This document shows, one piece after another, positions 25,229 through 35,450 of a stretch of 64,000 nt of DNA. Under the pieces are notes generated by a model. The model saw nothing but the letters and a program-made list of their open reading frames with translations, was not told the DNA's origin and did no database searches. Within the stretch, counting starts at the first letter, position 1, and every line of letters begins with the position of its first letter. Source of the DNA: Myxococcales bacterium UBA1238 (GTDB lineage Bacteria; Myxococcota_A; Bradymonadia; UBA7976; UBA1532); the NCBI GenBank assembly GCA_002309015.1, contig DBWM01000010.1:37765-101764 (forward strand). Reading direction: 5' to 3'. Made by a program: the position numbers and the translations under genes.

Positions 25229-27763
25229 ATGCGTAAACAAATGCTGCCATTGCTGTTTAAGAGCCTTCTTTCGGCCATCGGATCGGTTTTCATTCTGGCG
25301 TTTGTCGAATGGCTTTACGCTTACCGGTCCTGCGGTTTCTGGAGTTTGTTCTCTTCCATCGCGCTCTGCAGTTACCTTTTGCCGCTGTTTTGCATCGTCT
25401 CTGTCGAGATCGCGCTCTTTTTCAAATGCCCGCTGATCAAAAAGGCGCTTGAGACTCCAAAACGCGCATATGCAGGGGCGATCGCGCTCTTTTGCGCTTT
25501 AAGTCTCTTTGCTTTCGCGGTTGCACCGCTTTATGAATGGGGCTCGAATCAGTTAAAACAGCAAACACTCCTGCCGCTGGTGCTCTCGCTCTTTCTGACA
25601 GGCCTCCTCTTTGCAATTTCGCTCTCTGTCATCGCCCTCTGGCCCATTTTGGAGCGGATCGGTTCAAAGCGCGCTCTGGCGATTCCGGTAACTGTGCTCA
25701 GTTTCGTGCTGCTCCTCTTTGCGATCTTTAAACCTTTTATCGCGATCACGGCTAATCTGAACGATCTTCAGCGCTTATGCCTCATCCTGATCCCTTTGCT
25801 GCCGATCCTCTGTCTATGCGGTACAGCGCTCCTCAAACCAAAGCCCATCGTGACCGCGATCGCTTCAGGGGCCTTTTTGATCGCAGCGGTCGTCGGATTC
25901 GGTATCGCCCATCGGCATGTAGAACATGTCGCTCAGTTTGAAACGCAGCATGCGGTGGCCGCTTTCGGTCTCTCGGCGATCCATCTTCTGGATGATCGCG
26001 ACAGCGACGGCTATGGTCGCTTTGTGGGTCCCATCGACTGCAATGATCAGGATCAGGAGATCAACCCCCTCGCCATCGATCTGCCGGATAACGGCATAGA
26101 CGAGAACTGCGACGGTCAGGACAACCCCCTCGATACGGGATCCAAACCGGTCATGGAGCAGTTTGCGCCGCTCCCTGAAGCGCTCAAAAAACGGTGGAAT
26201 TTCCTCATCATCTCGATCGATGCGATCCGGGCCGATCACTGCTCATACTTAGGCTATGAGCGAAACACGACGCCTCATATCGATGCGCTTTCAATGCATG
26301 GCCTGGTCTTTAAGCAGGCTTACACCGCCGCCAATTCCACGCAATACGCGATCCACAGCCTCTTTACCGGATGCCCCTACAGCGATCTTGAGATCGATCG
26401 AAACGGCCGCTTTGCCATTTTAAATGCCGATACGCCCACCCTGATGACGCGCTTAAAGCAGGCCGGATACCACACAGAGGCCCATCTGGCGGCACAGATG
26501 ACGGGTGAGAGCTTCCTCGGACTGGCTGCTGGCTTCGATCTCTTTAAAGGTTACCCGGCCATCACTTTCAAGGGGCCTTCCGTGCCAACGCTGACACCCA
26601 TTGTGCAGGACAGACTGCGGTTTTTGAGCAGGAAGAATCTGCCTTTCGCCCTCTGGCTCCATTACATGGAACCCCACGAACGCTACGATGCGCATACAGA
26701 GTTCGATTTTGGTGATGAACCGATCGATTACTATGACGGTGAGATTGCTGCCACCGACGCCGCCATCGGGCAACTGATGGCCGCATTAAAAGAAAATCAT
26801 CTGAGCGAAAACACGGTGGTGGTGATCTTAGGCGATCACGGCGAGGAGTTTAAAGAGCACGGTCGCAAATTTCACGGCAACCAGCTCTATGAAGAGAGCA
26901 TCCGCGTCCCCATGATCATCCATATTCCAGGCTACGATCGCATTGAGATCGATTCACCCGCCGTCACGATGGATCTGACGCCCACATTGGCCCATCTCGC
27001 AGGCCTCGAACCGATCGTTACATGCCCCTCGGTGAGCCATTTCAATCCGATCATCCAAGGCAAAAAGAAGCCCTCTGATCGCATCATTTACGTCGAGATG
27101 ATCAGAAACAGCCTCAAACCCAAAGCGAGGCAGATGGCCCAAATTTCATGGCCTTACAAGCTCATCTACGATCCCCAGACCACATCCCGATGGCTCTTTA
27201 ACTTAAAAGAAGATCCCAAGGAGCACCATAACCTGGCTTTCGAAGATCCCGACCGATGCTTCAAAATGGTGCAGCAGACCGAAACCCGCATGAACACGCA
27301 GCTTTACAGGCAGTCCAGCGCATTGATCGAGCGCTCGGTTCAAAAGCATGCAGCCGATCACATCCCCAAACCTTCAAAGCGCGCCGTCGAATTGACCCCC
27401 GGCCTTTGGTTAAACCACCACGAGATCTCGGACTATGAGATGGCCGGCCGCAAATTCCCCATATTGAACCTGCAGTTGCTCGCAACCAAAGCCCCGCTGC
27501 CGAACATTCAGTTTAAACTCGAGGCCTTTGACGCCAAAGATCCCGCCGTTGCCATCAAACCTGTCCAAACCTGGACCCCGCTCTCCGGCTTCTATCCCAC
27601 CGACCAATGGAATCCCGGCGATCTCGTCAGCGATCACTTCTGGCTCAGCTTCCACACCCATAAAGGCCGCTTCCTGCTCAAGCTCTCCGTCTTAAAAGAC
27701 GGCCAGGAGATCTATGGCCCGATCTCTTTAGGTGAACTGGAATACAACAACCGCGCAAAGTGA
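25229..27763 (+). CDS. Membrane-anchored sulfatase-fold enzyme with a DxDxDG metal-binding segment
   Basis: An 844-residue protein. Residues 1-240 hold about seven transmembrane helices. A short segment then reads DDRDSDGYGRFVG...DCND...INPLAIDLPDNGIDENCDG, the Cys-containing metal-binding motif often found in myxobacterial surface proteins. From about residue 325 the sulfatase/alkaline phosphatase fold follows: ISIDAIRADH, TPHIDALS and NSTQYAIHSLFTG, then LGDHGEEFKEHG (about 533) and VPMIIHIPG. No Cys occupies the formylglycine position, and Thr near residue 370 is the likely nucleophile. That fits transferases such as LtaS or EptA better than a true sulfatase. The last 150 residues form a beta-rich tail. 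The substrate is unknown. The ATG start lacks a strong ribosome site. Confidence 0.85.
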   Translation: MRKQMLPLLFKSLLSAIGSVFILAFVEWLYAYRSCGFWSLFSSIALCSYLLPLFCIVSVEIALFFKCPLIKKALETPKRAYAGAIALFCALSLFAFAVAPLYEWGSNQLKQQTLLPLVLSLFLTGLLFAISLSVIALWPILERIGSKRALAIPVTVLSFVLLLFAIFKPFIAITANLNDLQRLCLILIPLLPILCLCGTALLKPKPIVTAIASGAFLIAAVVGFGIAHRHVEHVAQFETQHAVAAFGLSAIHLLDDRDSDGYGRFVGPIDCNDQDQEINPLAIDLPDNGIDENCDGQDNPLDTGSKPVMEQFAPLPEALKKRWNFLIISIDAIRADHCSYLGYERNTTPHIDALSMHGLVFKQAYTAANSTQYAIHSLFTGCPYSDLEIDRNGRFAILNADTPTLMTRLKQAGYHTEAHLAAQMTGESFLGLAAGFDLFKGYPAITFKGPSVPTLTPIVQDRLRFLSRKNLPFALWLHYMEPHERYDAHTEFDFGDEPIDYYDGEIAATDAAIGQLMAALKENHLSENTVVVILGDHGEEFKEHGRKFHGNQLYEESIRVPMIIHIPGYDRIEIDSPAVTMDLTPTLAHLAGLEPIVTCPSVSHFNPIIQGKKKPSDRIIYVEMIRNSLKPKARQMAQISWPYKLIYDPQTTSRWLFNLKEDPKEHHNLAFEDPDRCFKMVQQTETRMNTQLYRQSSALIERSVQKHAADHIPKPSKRAVELTPGLWLNHHEISDYEMAGRKFPILNLQLLATKAPLPNIQFKLEAFDAKDPAVAIKPVQTWTPLSGFYPTDQWNPGDLVSDHFWLSFHTHKGRFLLKLSVLKDGQEIYGPISLGELEYNNRAK

Positions 27764-27870
27764 TCAGGTAAGTGGGGCGCTGGATCCGATCGAAGCCGCG
27801 TCTGAATCCATTTCAGCCGAACAAAGCGATGCCTTCAAAGGCGCAATGAGAGCATCCAATAGCGGCTTTA

Positions 27871-27914
27871 AATGGAAACGGATGGGGGATTGAATGGGAA
27901 CGGATGGGGGATTG
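27871..27914 (+). repeat. 22-bp tandem duplication
   Basis: Two adjacent 22-bp copies (AATGGRAACGGATGGGGGATTG pattern) differ by one base. They lie in the short gap between the convergent sulfatase-like and hppA genes. Confidence 0.8.
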
Positions 27915-27953
27915 AAAGGCAGGCTTTCAAGGAGGGCGAGGCTTTCTAACCTC

Positions 27954-30170
27954 TTACTTGAACAGGCTCATAGAGACGGTGACACCCGCCGTAACGATGG
28001 CGACCATGCTCATCAGCTTGATCAGGATGTTCAGAGAAGGACCAGAGGTATCCTTGAAGGGGTCGCCAACGGTATCGCCAACGACGGTCGCCTTGTGGCA
28101 GTCAGATCCTTTGCCACCAAAGTTGCCCTCTTCAACATATTTCTTGGCGTTGTCCCATGCACCACCGGAGTTCGCCATAAAGACGGCCAGAACGAAGCCG
28201 CAGGAGAGACCACCAATCAGCACGCCGAGCACGCCAGCCACGCCCAGGACCACACCGGTAATGACCGGAACCAGGATCGCGAGGATGGAAGGGAGCAACA
28301 TTTCGCGCTGAGCGCCACGAGTGGAAATGCCTACGCAACGGGCGTAGTCGGGGGTACCCTTGCCTTCAAGGATGCCAGGGATCTCTTTGAACTGACGGCG
28401 GACTTCCTCCACCATCTTCTGTGCAGCACGGCCAACCGCGTTCATGGTGAGTCCGCAGAACACGAATGCCATCATCGCGCCGACGAATACACCGACCAGC
28501 AACATCGGGTTCATCAGGTTGACGTTGTAGTTATTCATGAAGTCGATAAGGGTCATGCTCTTGATCTGGGCGAGCGTAGCCTCAGCATTGCCCACCACGA
28601 TCTTGGCCGCTTCACCCGCCTGCTCGGCCATACGCACGAGGGCAATCTTAATCTCTTCAACGTAGGAAGCGAGCAATGCAAGGGCCGTAAGGGCGGCAGA
28701 GCCGATGGCAAAGCCTTTGCCCGTAGCGGCGGTAGTGTTGCCCAAAGCGTCCAATGCGTCGGTGCGCTTGCGGACTTCCGGTTCCAGACCGCTCATCTCA
28801 GCGTTGCCGCCTGCGTTGTCAGCGATCGGTCCGTATGCGTCGGTCGCAAGGGTGATGCCCAGGGTAGAGAGCATGCCGACTGCGGCGATGCCGATGCCGT
28901 AAAGGCCGGTAGAGAGGTTTGCAGCCGTGAATTCAACATGGAAGCCATTGGCGCAGAGATACGACAAAACGATCGCAATACCGACCGTAACGACCGGAAT
29001 GGCGGTAGAAATCATGCCCAAACCGAGGCCCGAAATGATGACTGTGGCGGGTCCGGTCAGTGAACTCTCAGCAACCTTTTGCGTGGGCTTGTAGGTCTGG
29101 GAAGTGTAAAACTCGGTCGCCTTACCGATGATGACACCGGCTACGAGGCCCGAAATGACCGAGCAGGAGAGGCCAACGGCGTTCGGGATATCGAGCAGCT
29201 TAAAGATGCCAAAGGTGGCAAGGGCGATCAAAAACGCGGCGGTATTGGTTCCGCGTGCGAGGGCCTTGAGCAGTTCTTTCATGCCCGCGCCTTCTTTGGT
29301 GCGGACCAAAAAGATACCGATGAGCGAGAGGACGACGCCCACAGAGGCGATCATCATCGGGGCTATGACCGCTTTCATTTGCAGCGCACTGTTGGCTGCA
29401 AAGGCCGAAGCGCCCAAAGCCATGGTGGCAAGGATGGATCCCGCATAGGACTCATAGAGATCAGCGCCCATGCCAGCCACGTCACCCACGTTGTCGCCGA
29501 CGTTGTCTGCGATCGTTGCAGGGTTGCGGGGGTCATCTTCGGGAATGTTGTATTCGGTCTTTCCAACGAGGTCAGCGCCCACGTCGGCCGCCTTGGTGTA
29601 AATGCCGCCGCCCACGCGTGCAAACAACGCCTGCGTCGAAGCGCCCATTCCGAAGGTCAGCATCGTGGTGGTGATGGCGACCAAATCCCAGTCGGTCACC
29701 TGCGTTAAGACCAGGTACCATACGGAGACATCGAGCAATGCAAGGCCGACAACGACCAGACCCATAACGGCGCCCGAACGGAAGGCCACCTGCAAACCGT
29801 TGTTTAATGACTTCTGAGCCGCAGCAGCGGTACGGGCGGAAGCGTAGGTTGCAGTCTTCATCCCAAAGAATCCGGCAAGACCTGAGAAAAAGCCGCCGGT
29901 GAGGAATGCGAACCACACAATCTTGTTTTGAAGCCCAAGGAGAGACATGACGAAAAAGAACGCGGCGAGCACAGCAAAGACGATCAGCACGATCTTGTAC
30001 TGTTGCTTCAGGTAGGCCATTGCCCCCTTGCGGACGTGGGCGGCGATTTCTTTCATCAAATCGGTGCCTTCGTCCTTCTTTTTCATCGATTTATAGAAGT
30101 AGAAAGCGAGGCTTAGAGCCACAATGGAGGCTGCAGGTACAGCCCAGAAAGCAGGTATTATATCACGCAT
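27954..30170 (-). CDS. hppA: Membrane-bound pyrophosphatase, K+-dependent type
   Basis: A 738-residue integral membrane protein with about 16 helices that couples pyrophosphate hydrolysis to H+ (or Na+) export. The substrate motif [11 protein letters not shown] is at residues 196-206, followed by [36 protein letters not shown] places Ala at residue 481, where K+-independent enzymes carry Lys, so it should need K+. H+ versus Na+ specificity cannot be read reliably. The start ATG has AGGAG upstream. It is transcribed alone, divergent from recC. Confidence 0.97.
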   Translation of the reverse strand: MRDIIPAFWAVPAASIVALSLAFYFYKSMKKKDEGTDLMKEIAAHVRKGAMAYLKQQYKIVLIVFAVLAAFFFVMSLLGLQNKIVWFAFLTGGFFSGLAGFFGMKTATYASARTAAAAQKSLNNGLQVAFRSGAVMGLVVVGLALLDVSVWYLVLTQVTDWDLVAITTTMLTFGMGASTQALFARVGGGIYTKAADVGADLVGKTEYNIPEDDPRNPATIADNVGDNVGDVAGMGADLYESYAGSILATMALGASAFAANSALQMKAVIAPMMIASVGVVLSLIGIFLVRTKEGAGMKELLKALARGTNTAAFLIALATFGIFKLLDIPNAVGLSCSVISGLVAGVIIGKATEFYTSQTYKPTQKVAESSLTGPATVIISGLGLGMISTAIPVVTVGIAIVLSYLCANGFHVEFTAANLSTGLYGIGIAAVGMLSTLGITLATDAYGPIADNAGGNAEMSGLEPEVRKRTDALDALGNTTAATGKGFAIGSAALTALALLASYVEEIKIALVRMAEQAGEAAKIVVGNAEATLAQIKSMTLIDFMNNYNVNLMNPMLLVGVFVGAMMAFVFCGLTMNAVGRAAQKMVEEVRRQFKEIPGILEGKGTPDYARCVGISTRGAQREMLLPSILAILVPVITGVVLGVAGVLGVLIGGLSCGFVLAVFMANSGGAWDNAKKYVEEGNFGGKGSDCHKATVVGDTVGDPFKDTSGPSLNILIKLMSMVAIVTAGVTVSMSLFK

Positions 30171-30344
30171 TGAGATTCTCCTGCGCCGGGCGGGCGCGTG
30201 AACAAAACGCGGCCATTTTTAAATGATTTATTGCAGTTGGCAAGACTTCGTTGCGTTCGGGCATATTTTTGCGGGCATTTCATTTGCATTGGCTCAAAAG
30301 GGCGGGCTGGAGTATGAAGCGTCACTTTTTTTTGAAGGGGCTGC

Positions 30345-30365
30345 AGCGCTTTTGGAGCGCTTTTT
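30345..30365 (+). terminator. Hairpin with T-run upstream of recC (terminator or attenuator)
   Basis: AGCGCT (30345-30350) and AGCGCT (30356-30361) can pair around a five-base loop and are followed by a T-run to 30365. It lies 42 bp before the recC start, inside the divergent hppA/recC region, so it could attenuate recC. Prediction only. Confidence 0.35.
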
Positions 30366-30406
30366 GGGGATTGCAGAACGAAAGCGTTTTTGAATAGGGG
30401 CTTTTG

Positions 30407-33400
30407 ATGTCGCTGAAGGTGATCGGGAGCAATCAGGTTTTCCATCTGGTCGATCGTCTGGCCGAGGATCTCGCGCAGGATCCGCCGGACTGGCACGACG
30501 AGGCGTTCGTGGTGGTGGAGGGGATCGGTCAGGGCGAGATGGCGAGGCGCGGGCTGGTGACGAAGATGGGGCTTTGCGCGGGGGTGAGGTTTCCGCTGCT
30601 GCGCGTGGCGATGAATCGCATCTGCGAGGCGGTGCTGCAATCGAAGCCGCTCACGTTTCCCAAGATTGTGGACTACGATCCCTGGTGCAGGCAGGGGATC
30701 ACCTTCGCGCTGATGGAGGCGCTGCTGGATCTGACGCGCGATCCCAGGTTTCAGAAGCTTCGGTATTATTTGAGATCGGACGATCTGAACGTTTTGATCG
30801 GCGATCAGGCGCGGCCGCTGGGCGATCGAAAGCTGATGCGGCTTGCGATGGAGATGACGCGGCTCTTTCAAAATGCGTCGATCTACCGGCCCGGGCTTTT
30901 GGAGGAATGGTCGCAGGGTAAAAACATGGGGCCGAGCGATGCGGAGGGGCATCAGACGACGCTGAACTCCGAGTTGCAGCGGTTGCAGCCCATTTTATGG
31001 CGCATGCTCAATGATCTGATTCAGGGGACGAATCCCGCAAAGCGTTTTGAGGAGGCGATCGCGTGTTTGCAGCGGGGTCAGCATCAGTTGGGCATCGATC
31101 GGATCGCGTTTTTTGCAATCTCAAACCTTTCGCCGCTTTACGCGTCGCTCATTCAGGCGCTTTCAAGAACGATCGACACGCATCTTTATTTATGGCTGCC
31201 GAGTCAGGAATATTGGGGCGATCTCTCGATGAAGACGCTGAAGGAGCAGCGGCGTCTGGACGATGCGCATGTCAACGGGCTGCTTGCGGGATTGGGGCAG
31301 GAGGCGCGGAATTTTCAGAACGTGCGCATGGAACAGCTTTCGGACGGGGATGAGGACGAAGCGTTCATCGAGCCCAAAGGATTTGGATTGCTGGCTCACC
31401 TGCAGAGATCGGTGCTCCATTGCGAGACGAGGGCGATCCCTTACGAGAGCGAAGACGATTCGGTGCAGTTTTTGTCTTGCTACGGCGATTTGCGGCAGGT
31501 GGAGGCGCTTCGCGACAGCTTATACCGGCTGTTTTCGAAGGATCAGACGCTGCAGCCGCGCGATGTGCTGGTGCTGACGCCGGATCTCGACACGTTTGGT
31601 CCCTTGTGTCAGTCGGTGTTTTCGCAGCCGATGACTTTGAGCGACGGGCGGAAGCTGAATTCGATGCCGTTTCGGGTGATCGGTCGCAGGATGGCGGCGC
31701 AGAATCAGATCGCGGAGACCTTGATCCGGCTATTTTTGCTGGCTTCGGATCGCGTAAAGGCTTCGGACGTGCTGCAGCTGCTGACGCTGGAGCCCGTGCA
31801 GCAAAAGTTTCACATCGATCCCGAGCAGCTTTCGAAGATTCGCGAATGGGTGGAGGCGTCGGGGGCGCGGTTTGGCATCGATGCGGCGCACCGCGAGCAG
31901 CTTCAGGCGGGATCGCGCGATGAATTCACGTGGAAGTTTGGGCTTCAGCGGATGGCGCTCGGTCTTTTGATGGAGTCGCCGCAGGGGGGCGCAGGGTTCT
32001 GTCACCGGATGCCTTTGAACGGCCCGCAGGTGGATCGGCCGCTCGCGCTTCATTTTTTGGCGTTCTGCGATCAGCTGTTTTTTGTGCTCTCAAATCTTCA
32101 GACGCCGCGCCGCTGGCACGATTGGGCGGAGTTTTTGCTGGGGAAGCAGGATGCGGAGGCAGAGGAGGGGGATTCAAACGAAAAAGGCGTGCTTGCAAGG
32201 CTTTGCGAGGTGACTTCAAAGACGCGCGAGCAGCTGACCGACGTGTACGATCTTCTGATGCCGCTTTATGCAGAGCCGGGCGATCTGCTGATCGACAAGG
32301 GCGCGGTCTGGGCCTGGCTTGAGGAGCGGTTTGGTCACGCGCCGAGTTATCGTATCGCGTCGCAGGCGATGCTGATCTCGGATTTTCAATCGCTTCGGGG
32401 CGTGAGCCGCAGGGTGATCGCGCTGCTCGGGATGGATGAGGGCCGCTTCCCCAGAAAAGATCGTGCCGTGCATTTCGATTTGATGGCCGCGTATCCGAAG
32501 GTGGGGGATCCTTCGCCGCGTTCGGAGGATCGGTTTTCGTTTTTGCAGGCGATCCTTTCGGCGGGCGATCACCTGATCGTGATCTATTCGGGGCATCACA
32601 TCGTGGATCGCTCGGTGCTGTTTCCGGCGCAGCCCGTTCGCATGCTGTTTTCGGAGATCGATCGCGCGCTGCAATGCGATGAAACCGATGAGCCTCACCA
32701 GAAGCTGATTCAGGAGCAGAGGCTGCACGCGTTTTCGACGGGGCATTTTCTGGAGTCGGATCCCCAGAGACAAAGCTTTGATGCGCAGATGCTCAAGGGG
32801 GCAAAGGCGCTTTTGCAGAGCAAGCGGCAGCCGCAAAAGAAGCTCTTTCAAAATCCGCTGCCGCCATATCTTTCGGACGAGCAGCGGCATCTCGGGGCAA
32901 ACGGTCTTTCGGTTCCGCTGTTGGTTGACGCCCTTTGCCATCCGCAGCGCCGGCTTTTGAGCGATCGGCTGGGGATAGAGCTTTTGAGCAGCAAGGAAGG
33001 GGCGCCGATCGCCGATGAAGATCGCTCGAAGCTGAACAAACTCGAAGAATGGACGGTGGGGCAGGATTTGGTGCAGCAGATCTGGCAGGAGGCGGAGCGG
33101 GAATCTGAAGAGGAGAGGCGATCGCAGGCGGTGCGCGAAGAGCCGGAGCAGATCGATCTCTTTGGCATGATGGATGCGGGCGGATTCAACGAGGCCGACG
33201 AGAAAGACAAGGCCGAAGCAGGCCAGCTTCAGGAAGGAAAACGGGCGAAAAACATCGATCGCGCCTACGAGCGCAATCTGGGATCGGGTCGCGTGCCCGC
33301 AGGCATGCCCGGAAAAGTGATCGTAAGGGATCTCTACGACTGCGCAGAGCAGATTTGCCTTCGCGGAAGGGCCCATGTGACTCAGGCGCTCTGCGATCTG

Positions 33401-34090
33401 AAAAAACTGAATCTCCAGAAAGAGCTGGGGCCCTGGAGGCTTTACGACGAGATCGATCGCGTCTCGTGCAGGCAGCTCAACGAAACGCTTTCTCGGGAGG
33501 AGCGATCCTGGGCGCGGTTTCATGCGAGCGATTTGGACGACGAGGTGAGCGACAGTGCGGTGCGCGTCGATTATGGAAGCCTTCGGGGAAAGCGCCTGCT
33601 GCGGCCCTGGATTCAGTTGTTGATCTGGACGGCGCAGTCGGGCGGTCTCAGGCGCAAAATGAACGTCGTGGTGGGGCGGTTGCTGAGCGATCGATTCGGT
33701 GATTTTGAAGACATCGAGATCGCGGTGCCGGGTGAAACGGTCGAGGATCGCTACCGCTTTGCGATGCAGGCGCTCGAAGATCTGTTGCAGGTTTACGAGG
33801 CGGCGATGCAGCGTCCGGTGATGCTCTTTGAAGGGGCGTCCTTTGCGTATGCTCAGGCTTTATTTTTAGGGAAGCCGGATCCTTTGAAGGAAGCAGAGAA
33901 GCAGTTTTCAGATACGACCTTTGGCCTGGCCGAAAGTCAGCTGCCCGAAATGGAATTATGCTTTGGCAAGCTCGAGGGGCTGAAGAGTGAAAACGGTTTG
34001 GGCGGGCAGGATGAATCGGAGTTTAAAGATCTGGCCGAAAAAGTCTGGCTGCCACTGCTACAGGCGATGCGATCGGGTGGTACAAACTGA
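30407..34090 (+). CDS. recC: Exodeoxyribonuclease V gamma subunit
   Basis: A 1227-residue RecC, the non-catalytic helicase-like and Chi-scanning subunit of RecBCD. The N-terminus LKVIGSNQVFHLVDRLAEDL and the blocks FFAISNLSPLYASLIQALSRTIDTHLYLWLPS, VLVLTPDLDTFGPLCQSVF, FRVIGRRMAAQNQIAETLIRLFLL and GVSRRVIALLGMDEGRFPRKD are typical. The start ATG follows GGGG; an in-frame TTG lies one codon earlier. A charged insertion lies near residues 900-960. It is the first rec gene and is separated from recB by two unrelated genes. Confidence 0.93.
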   Translation: MSLKVIGSNQVFHLVDRLAEDLAQDPPDWHDEAFVVVEGIGQGEMARRGLVTKMGLCAGVRFPLLRVAMNRICEAVLQSKPLTFPKIVDYDPWCRQGITFALMEALLDLTRDPRFQKLRYYLRSDDLNVLIGDQARPLGDRKLMRLAMEMTRLFQNASIYRPGLLEEWSQGKNMGPSDAEGHQTTLNSELQRLQPILWRMLNDLIQGTNPAKRFEEAIACLQRGQHQLGIDRIAFFAISNLSPLYASLIQALSRTIDTHLYLWLPSQEYWGDLSMKTLKEQRRLDDAHVNGLLAGLGQEARNFQNVRMEQLSDGDEDEAFIEPKGFGLLAHLQRSVLHCETRAIPYESEDDSVQFLSCYGDLRQVEALRDSLYRLFSKDQTLQPRDVLVLTPDLDTFGPLCQSVFSQPMTLSDGRKLNSMPFRVIGRRMAAQNQIAETLIRLFLLASDRVKASDVLQLLTLEPVQQKFHIDPEQLSKIREWVEASGARFGIDAAHREQLQAGSRDEFTWKFGLQRMALGLLMESPQGGAGFCHRMPLNGPQVDRPLALHFLAFCDQLFFVLSNLQTPRRWHDWAEFLLGKQDAEAEEGDSNEKGVLARLCEVTSKTREQLTDVYDLLMPLYAEPGDLLIDKGAVWAWLEERFGHAPSYRIASQAMLISDFQSLRGVSRRVIALLGMDEGRFPRKDRAVHFDLMAAYPKVGDPSPRSEDRFSFLQAILSAGDHLIVIYSGHHIVDRSVLFPAQPVRMLFSEIDRALQCDETDEPHQKLIQEQRLHAFSTGHFLESDPQRQSFDAQMLKGAKALLQSKRQPQKKLFQNPLPPYLSDEQRHLGANGLSVPLLVDALCHPQRRLLSDRLGIELLSSKEGAPIADEDRSKLNKLEEWTVGQDLVQQIWQEAERESEEERRSQAVREEPEQIDLFGMMDAGGFNEADEKDKAEAGQLQEGKRAKNIDRAYERNLGSGRVPAGMPGKVIVRDLYDCAEQICLRGRAHVTQALCDLKKLNLQKELGPWRLYDEIDRVSCRQLNETLSREERSWARFHASDLDDEVSDSAVRVDYGSLRGKRLLRPWIQLLIWTAQSGGLRRKMNVVVGRLLSDRFGDFEDIEIAVPGETVEDRYRFAMQALEDLLQVYEAAMQRPVMLFEGASFAYAQALFLGKPDPLKEAEKQFSDTTFGLAESQLPEMELCFGKLEGLKSENGLGGQDESEFKDLAEKVWLPLLQAMRSGGTN

Positions 34091-34113
34091 ACATTAAAAT
34101 GGAGATTTTCTCT

Positions 34114-34130
34114 TTTAAAATCGATTTGAA
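34114..34130. promoter_or_regulatory. AAATCGATTT-type dyad upstream of pdxY
   Basis: TTTAAAATCGATTTGAA is a near-palindrome around AAATCGATTT and resembles the dyads clustered at 35173-35450 and the one at 36442. It lies 40 bp upstream of the kinase start. Confidence 0.4.
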
Positions 34131-34170
34131 TCGATTATGGGTGCTTTACCTTGTTTGAAGGAGACATGCG

Positions 34171-35016
34171 ATGAAGCAAAAGCGTGTGCTGACGATTCAA
34201 GATATTTCTTGCGTGGGCCAATGCTCGCTTACGGTCGCCTTACCCATTTTGTCAGCAATGGGTCACGAGACGGCGATCTTGCCTTCGGCTGTGCTTTCAA
34301 CACATACCGGCGGCTTTAAAGGGTTCACGTTCCGCGATTTAACGGACGACATCGATCCGATCATGGATCACTGGCAAAAAGAGAACCTGCAGTTCGATGC
34401 GCTCTATACCGGTTATCTGGGCAGTCCCCGGCAGATCTCTCTGATTGTCAACCATTGGGATCGTTTGAAGGCGCCGGGTGCGGTCACGGTCATCGATCCG
34501 GTGCTGGGCGACAAGGGAAAGCTTTACCCGGGATTCTCTTCGGAATTCCCCGATCTGATGGCCAGGTTCTGCGCAAACGCCGATGTGATTTTGCCGAACC
34601 TGACTGAAGCGTCGTTCATGCTTCACGAGGAATATATTGAGGATCACCATACGCCCGAATATATCGAGCGCATTTTGAAGAAGCTCGTCGGACTGGGTTG
34701 CAAGCACGCATTATTGACGGGCGTCTCTTTCGAAGAGGGCAAGCTCGGCGTCGCAACGCTGAACGGCGACAACCAAAAGGTGAGCTACTACTTCAGAGAT
34801 TTTATCGGCGGTGCCTTCCACGGAACCGGCGACGTCTTTGCAAGTTCGTTCACCGGCGCTTACGTGAACGGCAAGTCGCTTGAGGATTCCGCAAAGATCG
34901 CCGTCGATTTCACGGTCAAATCCATCGAATGCACCGTCGACGACAAGAGCCACTGGTACGGCGTCAAGTTTGAACAGGCTTTACCTTACCTTTGCAAGCT
35001 CTGCGGAACGATTTGA
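34171..35016 (+). CDS. pdxY: Pyridoxamine/pyridoxal kinase (PfkB/ThiD superfamily)
   Basis: A 281-residue kinase expected to phosphorylate pyridoxal/pyridoxamine in the vitamin B6 salvage route. Features: TIQDISCVGQCSLTVALPILSAMG at the N-terminus, STHTGGFKGFTFRDLTDD, DPVLGDKGKLYPGF, ILPNLTEASFML and the catalytic FHGTGDVFAS. The ATG follows GAAGGAGA. The sequence looks most like the Firmicutes-type pyridoxamine kinases I recall, which would suggest transfer; that needs a tree. Its position between recC and recB is odd, as it has no known link to recombination. Confidence 0.9.
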   Translation: MKQKRVLTIQDISCVGQCSLTVALPILSAMGHETAILPSAVLSTHTGGFKGFTFRDLTDDIDPIMDHWQKENLQFDALYTGYLGSPRQISLIVNHWDRLKAPGAVTVIDPVLGDKGKLYPGFSSEFPDLMARFCANADVILPNLTEASFMLHEEYIEDHHTPEYIERILKKLVGLGCKHALLTGVSFEEGKLGVATLNGDNQKVSYYFRDFIGGAFHGTGDVFASSFTGAYVNGKSLEDSAKIAVDFTVKSIECTVDDKSHWYGVKFEQALPYLCKLCGTI

Positions 35017-35030
35017 TCGATCATAAAATC

Positions 35031-35069
35031 CAAAAAGCCGCATCTTCCTTTTGATTTGATTCGGCTTTG
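35031..35069 (+). terminator. Possible terminator after pdxY
   Basis: AAAGCCG and CGGCTTT can pair around a loop of about 21 bases, with a moderately T-rich tail. It lies just after the pdxY stop. The large loop and broken T-run make it a weak call. Confidence 0.35.
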
Positions 35070-35172
35070 ATTTATACTCGCAAATGAGCTCTTTGAAATT
35101 TGAGAGACGACCGCAACGAAGGTCAGCGAGCAAAATCGATTGGAAGCATGGGCTGCGCGCTTCAGCAGCCCG

Positions 35173-35450
35173 TTCAAATTCGTTTGAAGACCCACCTCAT
35201 CTCCATTGCAACCGCTCAAAATCGTTTTGAAGTGCCGGATCACCTGAAAGCAATCCATTCAAAATCTTTTGAGCGGCGATCCATTGAAAATGGATCCTCC
35301 TTAAAATCGTTCCCGCTCGCTGGCTATTGACTGTGCCGGTGCATCAAATCGATTTGAAGAAGCGGCATTTTGTAGAGCTGGTTCATAAAATCGATTTGAA
35401 CAGCCAGCTATTGACAAGGCTGGTTCATCAAAATGATTTGAACAGCCAGC
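35173..35450. promoter_or_regulatory. Cluster of TTCAAA/TTTGAA dyads before the small gene
   Basis: Dyads are seen at 35173-35188 (TTCAAAttcgTTTGAA), 35216-35230, 35258-35273, 35344-35357 (TCAAATCGATTTGA, perfect), within 35377-35408 and within 35419-35450. A perfect 8-bp dyad of another type (GATCCATT-gaa-AATGGATC) is at 35278-35296. The last two TTCA/TGAA sites are 32-bp near-identical repeats bounded by GCTGG and CCAGC. The spacing is irregular. They could be operator sites for one regulator or a family of small palindromic repeats. Confidence 0.5.
35377..35450 (+). repeat. Two 32-bp direct repeats, each a palindrome
   Basis: Copies at 35377-35408 and 35419-35450 differ at only a few central bases. 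Each starts with GCTGGTTCAT and ends with TTTGAACAGCCAGC, so the ends pair as a hairpin. A TTGAC sequence precedes the second copy at about 35411 and a similar one precedes the dyad at 35344. Confidence 0.7.

Noticed and set aside
27894..29063. Long open frame antisense to hppA (389 codons)
   Set aside because: It lies wholly within the strongly conserved pyrophosphatase gene and codes for a His/Asp/Arg-rich sequence with no family features; a shadow frame.
32216..33523. 435-codon frame antisense to recC
   Set aside because: Arg/His-rich antisense product of a convincing recC gene.
35173..35450. CRISPR array
   Set aside because: Repeats are short, irregularly spaced palindromes with no spacer pattern and no cas genes.
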